From assembly GCA_024867545.1 (NCBI GenBank), contig JANFNE010000052.1, positions 248,001 through 312,000 of the forward strand: a stretch of 64,000 nucleotides of DNA, written 5' to 3'. The stretch comes from Phytopythium helicoides (Eukaryota; Oomycota; Peronosporomycetes; Pythiales; Pythiaceae). Under the pieces are notes generated by a model. The model saw only the letters and a list, made by a program, of their open reading frames with translations. It was not told the DNA's origin and made no database searches. The first letter of the stretch is position 1, and each line of letters begins with the position of its first letter. A program made the position numbers and the translations under genes. Positions 9,309-19,916 of this stretch are shown here, one piece after another.

Positions 9309-10298
9309 TCAGTTGTCGGCGACATGGATAATGATCTTGCCACGAGCGCGGTTCGACATCTGGCGCTCAATAGCCTCCAGCGTCTTGTCGAACGGATGCA
9401 CCGAGTCGATGATGACCTTGAGCTGACCAGCGTCAATGAACTTGGTCACCTCAAGCAGGTACTCCGCGCACGGCTGGTTGAAGATCTGGTGCACAGTGGC
9501 GCCAATCGGCGACTCCTTGGCCTCCTTGATGGTCGCGATCGTGACGAAGATTCCCGTGCTCGGCTTCAGCACCTTCTGCGCCTCGTCGTTCCACGTCTCG
9601 GGCTCCATGCCGCAGTCGTAGATCAGATCGATCGAGCCAGGAGCCACCACCTCGCTCCACTTGGCCTTCGTGTAGTCGATCTCCTCATCCGCACCGAGCG
9701 ACTTGACCAGCTCCGTGTTACGGAAGCTCGCCGTCGTGATGACGTGCGCGCCGAGCGCCTTAGCCATCTGGATCGCGTACACTCCCGTGCCGCTGCTGCC
9801 ACCGAGGATCAGCACACGCTGACCCTTCTGCAGCTTACCGTACGTGACGAGCGCCTGGTAGGTGGTCTGCGCGGCGAGGGGGACACCGGCGGCCTCATCG
9901 AACGTCAGGCTAGCGGGCTTCGGCGCCACGTACTTGACGTCCACGTTGATGTACTCTGCGAAGGAGCCGAAGTTGTCGAGTCCGGGCATGGAGAAGACCT
10001 CGTCACCGACCTTGAATCCCTTGACGTCTCCCGAGCCGACCTCGACAACAACTCCCGCAAGGTCGAAACCGATGGTGAGCGGGCTCTCCTTGGACGCAGG
10101 CTTGGGGAGGAAATGAGCTCCGTACGGCACCAGCTTGTAGTCGATCGGGTTCACAGCCGCGCTGAGCACCTTGATGCGGATCTGGGTGGGCAGTAGCTCC
10201 TTGTGCGTGGCGTTGGGGTTGAGCTTGACCTCTTCCAGCGGGTTGGCCGAGTGGTTCACGTACTGGAAGGCCTTGAAGGTGGCTGGGACGGCGGCCAT
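9309..10298 (-). CDS. Zinc-free MDR oxidoreductase, quinone-oxidoreductase type (paralogue B)
   Basis: A 329-residue member of the medium-chain dehydrogenase/reductase superfamily (QOR/enoyl-reductase type). An N-terminal GroES-like fold (about 1-130) contains NPIDYKL and the GFDLAGVVVEVGS motif. The Rossmann domain starts with LILGGSSGTGVYAIQMAK (about 150-170). The cysteine/histidine zinc ligands of true alcohol dehydrogenases are absent. The likely reaction is NAD(P)H-dependent reduction of quinones or activated alkenes; the substrate is unknown. The ATG at 10298 gives MAAVPATFKAFQY, which aligns with the paralogues. The frame is open 57 codons further upstream, but that stretch contains the promoter element. 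Probably cytosolic. Confidence 0.92.
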   Translation of the reverse strand: MAAVPATFKAFQYVNHSANPLEEVKLNPNATHKELLPTQIRIKVLSAAVNPIDYKLVPYGAHFLPKPASKESPLTIGFDLAGVVVEVGSGDVKGFKVGDEVFSMPGLDNFGSFAEYINVDVKYVAPKPASLTFDEAAGVPLAAQTTYQALVTYGKLQKGQRVLILGGSSGTGVYAIQMAKALGAHVITTASFRNTELVKSLGADEEIDYTKAKWSEVVAPGSIDLIYDCGMEPETWNDEAQKVLKPSTGIFVTIATIKEAKESPIGATVHQIFNQPCAEYLLEVTKFIDAGQLKVIIDSVHPFDKTLEAIERQMSNRARGKIIIHVADN

Positions 10299-10770
10299 TG
10301 TGGGTGTTTGGAGGCTGGAAGAGCTGGAAGAGGCTTGGGCGCTTGGGGGCGAATTGACAAGTGAGACCGTGTCACGCGCGACTCGCTTGTGCGACGCGGC
10401 GCAGCTTGGTGATGTCCAGTAGACAAGATTACGGATTACTCCATCAGCTCTCTTTACGTATTTAGGCATCTTGAAAAGGACTATTCTAAGTTAGGTATTT
10501 TTACCAGTTTGCATCTTCATTTACATTGACATATCACAGGTAATAGTTTGCATGATAGGATACTTAAATTATTATAGGCTTATATCCCTATCTGCGATCA
10601 CGTAATTTGATCTCCATAGATTTGCGCGACGGACACCATCTTCAAGCTAACGCTGGGCCTCAAAGGGTACAACGGCTTCGTATAATTAGCTGCGGTGGTT
10701 ATCACGAGCAGCTGGAGATTGATGGAGGCCTCTCGCGTTTGGTGGCCAACCATTGCTTTCATCCGTCGTC
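10299..10770. other. Divergent intergenic region
   Basis: Apart from the element at 10349-10369 nothing is recognised. The stretch 10470-10620 is markedly AT-rich. Confidence 0.5.
10349..10369 (-). promoter_or_regulatory. Inr/FPR-like core promoter of paralogue B
   Basis: The minus strand contains TCTCACTTGTCAATTCGCC about 55 nt before the ATG, matching YCAYTYY plus an AATTYGC flank. It is retained upstream of the truncated copy at 8591. Confidence 0.6.
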
Positions 10771-12858
10771 ATGGGGTCGGATGGCTCGCTCTTCCGCGTG
10801 GGAGACAACATTGAGCTGTGGCGAGTGCTCGTCCACCTTTGCGGATTGGTAGCTGCGGTAGTTGGGTTCGAGCTGGCGCTGCACAAACTCGAGCATGTCG
10901 TTTCGAGGTCCCGCAAGTTCGAACGCATGGTCAGCAAGGTGTATCGGGAGCTCATGGTGCTTGGACTCGTTGGATTGGCGCTCAAGCTCGCAAAGGAGTC
11001 CATGACGGGCGTCAGTGCTTCCTCTATCCTCGCATTGCAGATTGCCGACCTCACGATCTTCATCCTCGCGTTTGCGCTCATCATGCAAGCGACGTGTGTG
11101 TTTCTGCGACTGCGAAGACACGATCACCAAGTGGAGCTTGCTGAGCTCACGACGACTTGCGAGCTGGTAGAACGGATGGGAAATGCGCTCAAACACAACG
11201 CTGACGCAACGCCTAGACCTTGGTACTGTTACTGCAAACCTCCCATGCATCAACCCGCGGACCTAGAAGCACTAGTACAATTACGGCTTTTGCGCAGATT
11301 CTTTCTCGCTCGGTATGAGCTACCACAACTTTTTCCCTTCGCAAAATACTTGCGGCAGGCTCAAGACAATCAGCTGACACACATGATTGACATCGAGATA
11401 TCGACTTAGGTGATTCTTTTAGCAATTGCGTGGCTGCTAGATGGGATTGCGAGTCTCTTTTCACAAACAGTGTCCAGCAGCGACGGGGAAGGAGCATTCC
11501 TCAAGGTATATCTTGTTTTCACATGGGCGCTCATGGGTCTGCATCTGTTAGTTCGCTATTACTTCTATTCGTGCATGCAAACAATACTGCGAGTAGCTGG
11601 TCACTCTCAAGATGAGCAGCAAATGTATACCAAGTTGACGGAGATTGCGCGCGAGGAAGCAGCTAGTCTGAATGCAGAGGTTGCCAGTGAAGCTCTCGAG
11701 GCTATGGAGCGTGTACAAGAACGTCATCAACTTCTGTACGAAGCAATGAAATCGCGGCGCCACGGATTGTTAGGATCTGACACTGGGTTCCAACTCGTTG
11801 CAACCATCATGAGGAATGTAAGCGCAAAACTTTTCAAGAGAGATCTAACAGCGATCAGCGATCAAGGTTCTGCATCAATCTTTCACCGTCCGAGTGAGCT
11901 CCAGTCTATATCTCGTATCCAATTGCGGTGGTTTTCACGGAAGGCATGGCACCTGCTCGTTATCTTGTTACTCATGCTGAATGGGTTCTTCCTTGCACTA
12001 CTGCTTCAATGTGGAGTCTATCGGATCAGCTCAGATATGTATGGATTATCCGCGTCTCTCTCGATTCTAATGGCACTAGCGATGCTGGCACCGCTTGTCA
12101 TGAATGCAATAGTGCTCCAGCCTGGTATCTTTCGATACTACGTGATCGTGAGCAGCGTCTTCCGCATCGATGCGCGTACTCTGACCGACGTAGTTGGGCA
12201 CTTCAACGAGATCGTCTCATTGCGTTCAGAGTTCGCATCTGCTGTATCACGTGAACTCCAGCGCAAAGGAAGATCTATTGAAAGTCTACGTCGTGCGTTT
12301 GAGGCACACGATCGAACTCTATCCGGTGAAATCGAGATCTCCAAGCTGCGGGTAGAACTGCGATCCGCTGGTCTCAAGATATCGCCTTTCAGGTTTAACG
12401 GCGTCGTCAAACTGCTCTTTTGTGTGAAGGGAATGCGCGTAGAGTATGCTCAGATCCTTAGCATGGTAGCAATGGCCGACAGTAGTGGCTTCCCGTGTAT
12501 TACTCGGCGATCTTTGCTCGGCCAAACCCTAGTTGTTGACACAGACATTGACAACAACACGGAATTGCAAGTACCACCGACAATCCGAGAGCGCGACGAT
12601 GAAGATTTGCAGTCCACTGAGTCTATTCGCTCGCTACCATTTCTATCTCGACCTGCACTCAGTCAAAGCCAGCGGTCTCTACAACATGTAAGCTCACGGA
12701 CACTGCAGCAACTTTTTCACGCAGATAGCGCTCGAGAAATGTCTGTTGGTCCATCACGAGAGCAAGCGCCAGTCGTGCTGGAGCATATAAATGCCGAAGT
12801 CAATCAAACTCTTGCCTCGGATCCACAAAGAGGACAGACGCCCTTCGTGGCGCTTTGA
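10771..12858 (+). pseudogene. Polytopic membrane protein with EF-hand-like C-terminus, interrupted by one in-frame TAG
   Basis: One reading frame runs from MGSDGSLFRVG (10771) to the stop at 12858, broken only by TAG at 11407-11409. Read through, it would be about 695 residues. It shows several hydrophobic segments (near residues 20-45, 70-90, 100-120, after the TAG, and a strong LLVILLLMLNGFFLALLL helix). The segment YRELMVLGLVGLALKL recalls the ELM(V/I)xG helix of MLO-like and related membrane proteins. An EF-hand-like pair lies near the C-terminus (HDRTLSGEIEISKL). The partial paralogue at 20304 has TGG where this copy has TAG, so the stop is a W-to-amber change. It could be a recent pseudogene, a readthrough gene, or a base error. 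Function unknown; calcium-linked signalling or transport is a guess. Confidence 0.7.
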
Positions 12859-13050
12859 TGAGAACCTCAACTTACGTACAAGTCTCGCAGTTATCGCATC
12901 CCGTATTCTTGGTTGCGTCAGCATCCATATCAGCGCGATCAGGCAAACATTCCTGCATGCCAAGAGGAAAGTGATCACGTTCACTGCTATGATAACGAAT
13001 CGTTCGTCATTTCCCAAGATACTGTGCACACTTTGCTGATCGTGTCCTCA

Positions 13051-13070
13051 CCTCATTTCATTTTTCAACT
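13051..13070 (+). promoter_or_regulatory. Inr/FPR-like core promoter of paralogue C
   Basis: CCTCATTTCATTTTTCAACT lies about 50 nt before the ATG at 13121 and fits the oomycete Inr plus FPR. Confidence 0.65.
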
Positions 13071-13120
13071 TTCTACTTCACGAACACAAACTCAAGAAAC
13101 CCTCACGATCCCTTTCGAAA

Positions 13121-14122
13121 ATGGCTGCAACCACCATCCCGAGCACCTACCGCGCATATCAGTACCACCAGTACGGACCCCTCGACAAGTCGCTCAAACT
13201 CAACGACAATGTCAAGCACCAGCAGCTCACTGCCTCCCAAGTCCGCCTCCGCGTCAAGGCTGCGTCTGTCAATCCCGCGGACTACATCCTCGTCGAGCAG
13301 GGCGATAAGTTCCTGAGCGCCGTGCCGCCACCGACAGCCGAGCACCCCTTCGGCTTTGGCTTTGACGTCGCTGGCACCATCGTCGAGGTCGGGAGCGACG
13401 TGAAGGACTACAAGGTCGGAGACGACGTGTTTGCCATGGCTCCGTGGAACGGGTTCGGCACCGTCAGCGAGTACATTGCCATCGACACGTCCGTGCTGGC
13501 GCGCAAGCCGACCAACGTGTCGTTCGAGCAGGCTGGCGGCGCTCCGCTCGCAGCTCTCATGAGCTACCAGGCGCTGTTCCAGCACGGGAAACTGGAGGCT
13601 GGCGAGACGGCGCTCATCCTCGGAGGCAGCAGCTCCACGGGAGGGTTTGCCATCCAGTTGGCCAAGTCGGTCGGCGCCACAGTCATCACGACGGCGAGCG
13701 CGGCGAACACGGAGTTCGTCAAGTCGCTCGGCGCCGACCAGGTGATCGACTACAAGTCGCAGAAGTGGGCCGACATTCTGGAGCAGCACTCGGTCGACGT
13801 GCTGTACGACTGCGGCGTGGAGGCGGACGCGTGGAACACGGGAGCGCAGAAGGTGCTCAAGGCCAACACGGGTCGCTACGTGACGCTGTGGCCGGAGCCG
13901 GAGCCGGTGCGTGAGGCCGAGTTCGGGGCCATCAACGTGGGTCACGTTGTTGTGCAGCCGTCTGGGGAGCACTTGGAGAAGGTGGCGGCGCTCATGGGTA
14001 GTGGTAAGGTGAAGACTCCGGTGGACTCTGTGGTGGAGTTCGAGGAGCTGAGCTCTGGTATCTCTCGCGTTCAGTCTCGTCGTGCGCGTGGCAAGGTCGT
14101 TGTGCGCATTGCCAGTGAATGA
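13121..14122 (+). CDS. Zinc-free MDR oxidoreductase, quinone-oxidoreductase type (paralogue C)
   Basis: A 333-residue protein starting MAATTIPSTYRAYQYHQYG. The GroES-like half has NPADYILVEQG and GFDVAGTIVEVGS. The nucleotide-binding motif is LILGGSSSTGGFAIQLAK, followed by GADQVIDYKSQKW and YDCGVEADAWN, hallmarks shared by all paralogues here. Zinc ligands are absent. It is nearly identical to paralogue F (28354-29355): the N-terminal 160 residues differ at about a dozen positions while the last 190 or so are almost unchanged, and the match continues into the first 20-30 nt of 3'UTR. The likely role is NAD(P)H-dependent reduction of quinone or enone compounds. Confidence 0.93.
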   Translation: MAATTIPSTYRAYQYHQYGPLDKSLKLNDNVKHQQLTASQVRLRVKAASVNPADYILVEQGDKFLSAVPPPTAEHPFGFGFDVAGTIVEVGSDVKDYKVGDDVFAMAPWNGFGTVSEYIAIDTSVLARKPTNVSFEQAGGAPLAALMSYQALFQHGKLEAGETALILGGSSSTGGFAIQLAKSVGATVITTASAANTEFVKSLGADQVIDYKSQKWADILEQHSVDVLYDCGVEADAWNTGAQKVLKANTGRYVTLWPEPEPVREAEFGAINVGHVVVQPSGEHLEKVAALMGSGKVKTPVDSVVEFEELSSGISRVQSRRARGKVVVRIASE

Positions 14123-14329
14123 GGCAAAGCCATGAGGAGTCACTGTAGCTACAGAAGCCCTGGAATCAATGGCAATTAGCTGTGGTGGCGCAAACTATTG
14201 CTTTGTATAACCTGTCTTCACTCGTCAATTCCTTCTGAAAGCCTTAGCTACCCTCCTTTCATTTGTACAGACTCTCACCACTTCTATCGGGACTGATACA
14301 AGAATGTGCTTATGAGGGCGGTCAGCGGG

Positions 14330-15092
14330 CGCGGATGCCACGTACGGCAGTGCGAAGATGTTTGCCATTGGTCCAACGAAGTCGCGCAAATGGCTTCTGG
14401 CACTCCCCGACATCTGTGGTGTCGATAGTGGGCGAACCAAGCAAGATGCGGAGTGTCTGGGAGAGCTCGAGTATGCTGTAGCCATTGTGGATGTGGCCCA
14501 TGGCGCTTACATGAGTGGCAATAGCTAGAACATCCACGGGTGGCTACGCAATGGTCTCAATGCAGTAGGCATCGTCGACTTCGTTATGCGTCGGTGGCTC
14601 ACCAAGCATAGCAATGAAAATGAAGCGAAGCAAGGATTTGAGGACGCCATCCAGTACTTGCAAACGCAGCGCGGTGTCGAGTCCATCTGCAGTTACGGCT
14701 ACTGCTGGGGCTACTGGATCACTGCCGTCCATTGCACAAGCGAGAATCCCCTTGTCTAGGGTAGTGTATCCTTTCATCCGTCGTGGTCTGCGGAGAATCG
14801 CTTGCATGGCGACGGTGCTGTGGAGAAGCTCGCAGAGAAGATCAAGGTGCCGCAGCTTTTGCTTACCGCGAGCAACGATCCAGACTTTTTCAGCGGCGGC
14901 AGCTCTGTGGAACGAATTTTGAAGTCCAAGCCGGAGATCGGCACGGTCTGCCAGGTCATCGACTTTCCCACAGCGATCCATGGTTGGGTGAACCGCGGCG
15001 ACCTGAGCGACCCCGAAACCAAAAAGAACGTGGACAAAGCGTGGGAGGAAGCCATCGCATTTTTTGACGCCATCGATGCAGCAAACCCGTAG
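14330..15092 (+). pseudogene. Dienelactone-hydrolase-family relic
   Basis: Conceptual reading across stops and frame changes gives LLALPDICGVDSGRT, then FEDAIQYLQTQRGVES, then the nucleophile region YGYCWGYW, a TAG at about 14758, and an open 3' part (EKIKVPQLLLTASNDPDFF, TAIHGWVNRGDLSDPETKK). This is the order seen in dienelactone hydrolase/carboxymethylenebutenolidase-like alpha/beta hydrolases: Cys nucleophile in GxCxG, then Asp, then His in HGW. At least two in-frame stops (about 14526 and 14758) and the lack of an N-terminal start make it a pseudogene. No intact copy is present in this window. Confidence 0.75.
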
Positions 15093-15436
15093 CTGCATGC
15101 CAGTAGGTTGCTTTGATGTTGGCACTCGTGCAGCAATGACGATGGATGCTGAGACGAGTTTGATTTGTCAAATGCTTTGCTTGCGTTTTGCCCTCGTCAC
15201 TGCGACATGATATACTCTTTGTATTGATCCCTTTCGAATATGATTCGTAGATTTTTTCAATCAAAGCTTAAACACCCCTTTAATTATATAAAATGTATCA
15301 TTCGATTGTGTATTGTGCTTCCTAACCGCCCCGTCAACTGCCTTGGTAAGCGTCGCAGTTGACGCAATGCGTCACTCGTCAACGGTGGTCTCCGATCCAA
15401 CGCCGGCGTCTTGCTGCTGCTCGGAAGTTCATCTGC

Positions 15437-15456
15437 CTTCCATTCTCCAATTCTCC
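15437..15456 (+). promoter_or_regulatory. Inr/FPR-like core promoter of paralogue D
   Basis: CTTCCATTCTCCAATTCTCC lies about 53 nt before the ATG at 15509. Confidence 0.6.
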
Positions 15457-15508
15457 TCGCAGCAGCAACAGCTCCAGCCTATTGCCACTCCCAACAAGAC
15501 CTCTATCC

Positions 15509-16498
15509 ATGTCGTTCCCGGCCACGTTCCGTGCCTACGAGTTCGCGAGCTACGGCGATGCGCTCACGTGTGTGACGCTCAACGAGAAGACGCCGCAGCC
15601 GCCGCTCAAGCCCACCGAGCTGCGTCTCAAGGTCATGAGCGCCGCCTACAACCCGGTGGACTGGAAGCTCGCGGAGGGGCATCTCCCCTCGATGCTGCCC
15701 GTGCAGCCTGCCCCTGAGCACCCGGTGCGCATCGGCTTCGACGTTGCGGGTGTTGTCGTTGAGGTCGGCTCAGATGTCAAGGACTACGTCGTTGGCGATG
15801 AGGTGTACGCCATGCCAGCTTTCTCCGCCATTGGCAGCTTTGCCGAGTACTTCAACGTGGACGTGGGTGTCATCGCGCGCAAGCCCAAGAACCTGAGCTT
15901 TGACGAGGCGGCTGGCATTCCACTCGCCGGTCAGACTAGCTACCAGGCGCTGTTGGAGCATGGTAAGCTCAAGGCTGGCGAGACGGTCCTCATCCTTGGA
16001 GGTAGCGGCGGAACTGGAACACTTGCGATCCAGATTGCCAAGGCGTTTGGAGCGTACGTCATCACGACCACTAGCAATCGCAACGTCGAGTTCGTGAAGG
16101 AGCTTGGTGCCGACCGCGTGATCGACTACACCAAGGAGAAGTGGGGCGAGGTGCTCGAGGAGCACTCGGTGGATGTGATCTACGACACTGGTGTCGAGCC
16201 CGAATCGTGGAACACGCACGCACAGCGTGTGCTGAAGAAGAAAGAGGGCGGCGCACACTTTGTGTCGATCATCCCAATCCCAAACCCGATCGAGTCACCC
16301 ATTGGCGCTCACCAGGCCGTCTTCTTCACACGTATGAACTCGACGGATTTGTATGAGCTGACGAAGCTGGCTGAAGAAGGCAAGCTCAAGGTGCCGATTG
16401 ACTCAGTTCACCCATTCGAAAACTACAAGGAGGCTACAGCTGTGCAGAAGTCAGGCCGCGCCAAGGGCAAGATCATCCTCCACGTGGCTGACAACTAA
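15509..16498 (+). CDS. Zinc-free MDR oxidoreductase, quinone-oxidoreductase type (paralogue D)
   Basis: A 329-residue protein starting MSFPATFRAYEFASYGDAL. The GroES-like fold has NPVDWKLAEG and GFDVAGVVVEVGS, and the Rossmann motif is LILGGSGGTGTLAIQIAK. The segment GADRVIDYTKEKWGEVLEEH is closely similar to paralogue H (62841-63838), so these two form a subgroup distinct from B, C/F and G. No zinc ligands. The ATG at 15509 aligns with the paralogue starts; the 50 extra upstream in-frame codons overlap the promoter element and are taken as 5'UTR. Confidence 0.92.
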   Translation: MSFPATFRAYEFASYGDALTCVTLNEKTPQPPLKPTELRLKVMSAAYNPVDWKLAEGHLPSMLPVQPAPEHPVRIGFDVAGVVVEVGSDVKDYVVGDEVYAMPAFSAIGSFAEYFNVDVGVIARKPKNLSFDEAAGIPLAGQTSYQALLEHGKLKAGETVLILGGSGGTGTLAIQIAKAFGAYVITTTSNRNVEFVKELGADRVIDYTKEKWGEVLEEHSVDVIYDTGVEPESWNTHAQRVLKKKEGGAHFVSIIPIPNPIESPIGAHQAVFFTRMNSTDLYELTKLAEEGKLKVPIDSVHPFENYKEATAVQKSGRAKGKIILHVADN

Positions 16499-16851
16499 AT
16501 GTAGCAGATTAGTCAATACATACGCATGTGAACAGATCATTCCGATGGTGATGCTTGAGTTTTTGTCCCCAAATTCATAAGAACAACAATGTTGGTCTAC
16601 ATGATGGCTAGATTGGTAGTCAAGGACTCAGGAGTCCATTGTGGATGCATGACAAAGCACGATTGCACGTGCGTATTGGATTCTAAAGCGTTACGGTAAG
16701 TACTGCATACGTGAAAAGAGATCAAGCGTTTTCAAAGTTTGAGATGCAAGCAAATCAACCACGGGAATCATTCGTTAGCATGTGCACCATTCACCACTTC
16801 TCTCAGCGTCTCCAGCATGCTTGTACACGTCCAATACGTGATACGCATCCT
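16499..16851. other. Convergent intergenic region, nothing seen
   Basis: Lies between the 3' ends of paralogues D and E. No feature is supported. Confidence 0.5.
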
Positions 16852-17855
16852 CTACAACAAACTTTCACCAGCGATTTGGACAACCACTTTCCCCTTGGCG
16901 CGTCCAGACGCTTGAACCTTCAGCGCGTCAAGCAAATGCTCAAACGAGTGGAGTGAATCAATGACCGGGACGACCTTCTCTTCTTCGACCATCGCGGCCA
17001 GCTTCTTCAGATCCTCGCGGTTCGGCTTGACTAAGAAACTAGTAGATTGCGCTCCGATCGGCGACTCGATGGGGTCCTTGATTCCCAGAATCGTCACGAA
17101 CTGACCCGTTCCTGGCTTGAGCACCATCTGCGCGTCCGAGTTCCACGAGTTCGGTTCCTTGCCGCAGTCGTAGAGCAGATCGATCGAGTTTGGTGCCAGG
17201 ACATTCGCCCACTTGTCCTTGGTGTAGTCGATGACTTCGTCGGCACCGAGCTGCTTCAATAGCTCTACATTGCGAGAGCTGCTTGTGGTAATCACGTACG
17301 CGCCGAGAGCCTTGGCAATCTGAATAGCAAACGTCCCGGTGCCACCACTACCGCCGACAATGAGGACTCGCTGACCCGATTGGAGCTTCCCATGATTGAC
17401 GAGCGCTTGAAGACTCGTTAGCGCAGCCAGTGGCATGGCTGCTGCCTCGTCGAAGCCGACGTTCTTGGGTTTGTGCGCCACCAGCGATGCATCAATGACG
17501 ATGTACTCGGCGAACGCACCAGTGTGGACAAACTCCGTCATGGCGTAGACATCGTCGTTGACATGGAGGTCGAACGCGTCAGTGAGATCGGTGGCGACCT
17601 CGACAATGGTGCCAGAAAGATCGAAGCCATAGTGCGCAGGGTTCTCGGGCGATGGAGCCGGTGACGGCGTGCCAGATGTCCCTTTGACGATCAATAAGGC
17701 AAACTTCACATGACTGCATGCACTCTGATGCGTAGGACGCTTCGTAGTATTTCTGAAGAGACTGTTGGGGCTGTTCCATAGCTCGTTGAGCTTGAGCGGC
17801 TTGACGAGGGGGCATACTGGTACGCGCAGTAGATGCTTGGGATGGCGATTGCGGG
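16852..17855 (-). pseudogene. MDR oxidoreductase paralogue E with degraded N-terminus
   Basis: The C-terminal part of about 270 residues is intact: YGFDLSGTIVEVATD, then the Rossmann motif LIVGGSGGTGTFAIQIAK, then GADEVIDYTKDKW and GRAKGKVVVQIAG. The beginning is broken. On the minus strand near 17830-17855 the family start appears as AIPSIYCAYQY without an initiating ATG; the next pieces (PLVKPLKLNE, then LRIRVHA, then CLIDRQRDIW) lie in three different frames. A long frame spans the region but does not give the family N-terminus. I read it as a pseudogene, although it could also reflect sequence errors in one short stretch. Confidence 0.75.
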
Positions 17856-18845
17856 GAACTTGGCCGTGTGATCGGAGTATAGTGGCTCGAGAAAGTGAAC
17901 ATATAAAGCGGTTCAAGAGAATTGAACAAAGCACAAAGGTCGCTGCTGTCCCTTGCATTTCGGTGCTGTTTGCTGCAGTGACAGCGCAGAGATCACAAAA
18001 CGTACAGTCCGCGAAGATCTTGGATTCAAAATGGCGGTATGTCAATGAAAAATACTTCGGTGTAATCGTTGAAATGCTAAGCAATAGAATGACCCAAGCT
18101 GAGCCACGGCAATTGGGAGCGATTTGCCATTGTTGCGCGAATTTGTGTGCGCCTTGGCCGGCACATCGGGTCTTCGTGCAAGCTGTCTAGCAGGAAAGTC
18201 TCTAGGCAAAGGCATATCGTTGGTAATTGGATGTGTATCGTACCACCAACTCTGAGGCTTCAGCGCCCGACAGGAATCAATGGCGTAAAGTTCGTCAGGT
18301 GGGGTTGGCTACCAACGTAGTGAGCCACAGAATTCGAGCGGTGCATATAGGAATCTATGGCGACAGCGTGCCTTGCGTTGACGTTGGTCTGTGCACAGTG
18401 TACACTTCGCTCGGAAAACTTACCGCCACAGAACAATTGTAATGCCATGCGAGCTGATCTCTTCTGGCACGGGGATTTATGTGCACGTCTAAGTGAACCC
18501 TCTTTGGCACCCGCAACTTTGAGCGCATTACGCTGGCAGCCGGGTGATGACGATTGATCCCATGCCTTGAACATTGCAAGATCGCATGTTTTGTGCGCAT
18601 TACGCGGTGTGCCAACCCCGTCAACAAAAGAGACCAACATTCCAATCATAATCATCCAAGCATATGGATACTCCATCATCGGCATTCGTGCACAGCAAGC
18701 TCGCAGCCGTCTGGTTGCGTGCTCATGCTGTCGCGATGGTCATCGCCGGAGAACTCGACCGCAGAGCTCATTCCGCAATTTTCCAGCGACCTCAAAAACC
18801 GACCATCCAACCAACAAACCAACCTCTCCAATCACTCCGTCTACC
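17856..18845. other. Intergenic region upstream of the zinc-dependent dehydrogenase
   Basis: No gene is supported. It ends in the promoter element at 18766-18784 and a short CAACCAA-rich leader. Confidence 0.5.
18766..18784 (+). promoter_or_regulatory. Inr/FPR core promoter of zinc-dependent dehydrogenase I
   Basis: GCTCATTCCGCAATTTTCC is a near-perfect match to the oomycete Inr plus FPR consensus, 61 nt before the ATG. The same element precedes the duplicate gene at 27821-27838. Confidence 0.8.
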
Positions 18846-19916
18846 ATGTCGACCGCCGCTCCACGCACCATCAAGGCCTACGCCGCCTTCTCCAAGGACG
18901 AGCCCGTCAGACAGTGGCAGTACGAGGCTCGTGTGCTCCGCTCCGAAGACGTCGAGATCAAGGTCTCGCACTGCGGCATCTGCGGCTCGGACGTGCACAC
19001 GATCGACGGTGGTTGGGGTCCGTTCCAGGTGCCGTGCGTCCCCGGTCACGAGATCATCGGTGAGATCACGCAGGTGGGCTCCGGTGTCACGACACTCAAG
19101 GTTGGGGACCGCGTCGGAGTCGGCGCGCAGGCGTGGGCGTGCCTGAACAAGGATGCCGACAAGCCGTGCAAGGCGTGTGCATCGGGAGCCGACGCCTACT
19201 GCCCGCGTATGGTGTGGTCGTTCAACGACAAGTACGAGGACGGCACGCCGGCGTACGGTGGCTTCGCCGAGTATGTGCGTGCTCCTAGTTCGTACACCTT
19301 CAAGATCCCCGCCAACATCTCGTCCGAGGAGGCAGGACCACTCATGTGCGCTGGTGCGACCGTGTTCACGCCGCTGAAGGAGGCAGGAGTCAAGCCTGGT
19401 GACCGCGTCGGCATCATTGGTATTGGTGGACTCGGTCACGTGGCCGTGCAGTTCGCCAAGGCCATGGGAGCCACCGTCGTGGCCTTCTCGCGCTCCGACA
19501 AGAAGAAGGCCGAGGCGCTGCAGCTTGGTGCCGACGAGTTCGTCAACTACGGTGACGATGCCGAGGCACAGAAGGCGGCGGGAACTGTCGACGTGCTGCT
19601 GCTCACGGCCGACGCCACCAACATGCCGTACGACCTCTTCATGACCTTCCTGTCGATTCGCGGCACGCTCATCATGGTGGGTCTGCCGAACGACCAGCTG
19701 AAGCTATACCCGTTCAACCTGGTGCCTAAGGGCCGCAAGATCGTTGGCAGCTGCATTGGTAGCATTGCCGACATCAAGGAGATGCTGCAGCTTGCTTCCA
19801 AGAAGAACGTGCGTCCGGTGGTGCAGGTTCTCCCCATCAGCGAGGTCAACAAGGCTCTTGGCATGGTGCGCGACGGATCGGTGCGCTACCGTGCTGTGCT
19901 CAAGCACGAGCACTAG
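18846..19916 (+). CDS. Zinc-dependent alcohol dehydrogenase, cinnamyl-alcohol-dehydrogenase type (copy I)
   Basis: A 356-residue zinc MDR enzyme. The catalytic zinc motif CGICGSDVH starts at residue 43 and PGHEIIGE follows near residue 67. A cysteine cluster for the structural zinc lies near residues 98-118 (CLNKDADKPCKACASGADAYC region). The cofactor motif GIGGLGHVAVQFAKAMGA is followed by VAFSRSDKKK; the Ser/Arg after the second strand favours NADPH. Such enzymes (CAD, yeast ADH6/7-like, mannitol dehydrogenase-like) reduce aromatic and aliphatic aldehydes reversibly. The start MSTAAPRTIKAYAAF is shared with copy J, and the long upstream extension of the frame is rejected for that reason. 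Likely cytosolic aldehyde detoxification or alcohol metabolism. Confidence 0.94.
   Translation: MSTAAPRTIKAYAAFSKDEPVRQWQYEARVLRSEDVEIKVSHCGICGSDVHTIDGGWGPFQVPCVPGHEIIGEITQVGSGVTTLKVGDRVGVGAQAWACLNKDADKPCKACASGADAYCPRMVWSFNDKYEDGTPAYGGFAEYVRAPSSYTFKIPANISSEEAGPLMCAGATVFTPLKEAGVKPGDRVGIIGIGGLGHVAVQFAKAMGATVVAFSRSDKKKAEALQLGADEFVNYGDDAEAQKAAGTVDVLLLTADATNMPYDLFMTFLSIRGTLIMVGLPNDQLKLYPFNLVPKGRKIVGSCIGSIADIKEMLQLASKKNVRPVVQVLPISEVNKALGMVRDGSVRYRAVLKHEH

Noticed and set aside
18567..18845. 93-residue N-terminal extension of zinc-dependent dehydrogenase I
   Set aside because: Copy J starts at the equivalent of 18846, and the extension spans the Inr/FPR element.
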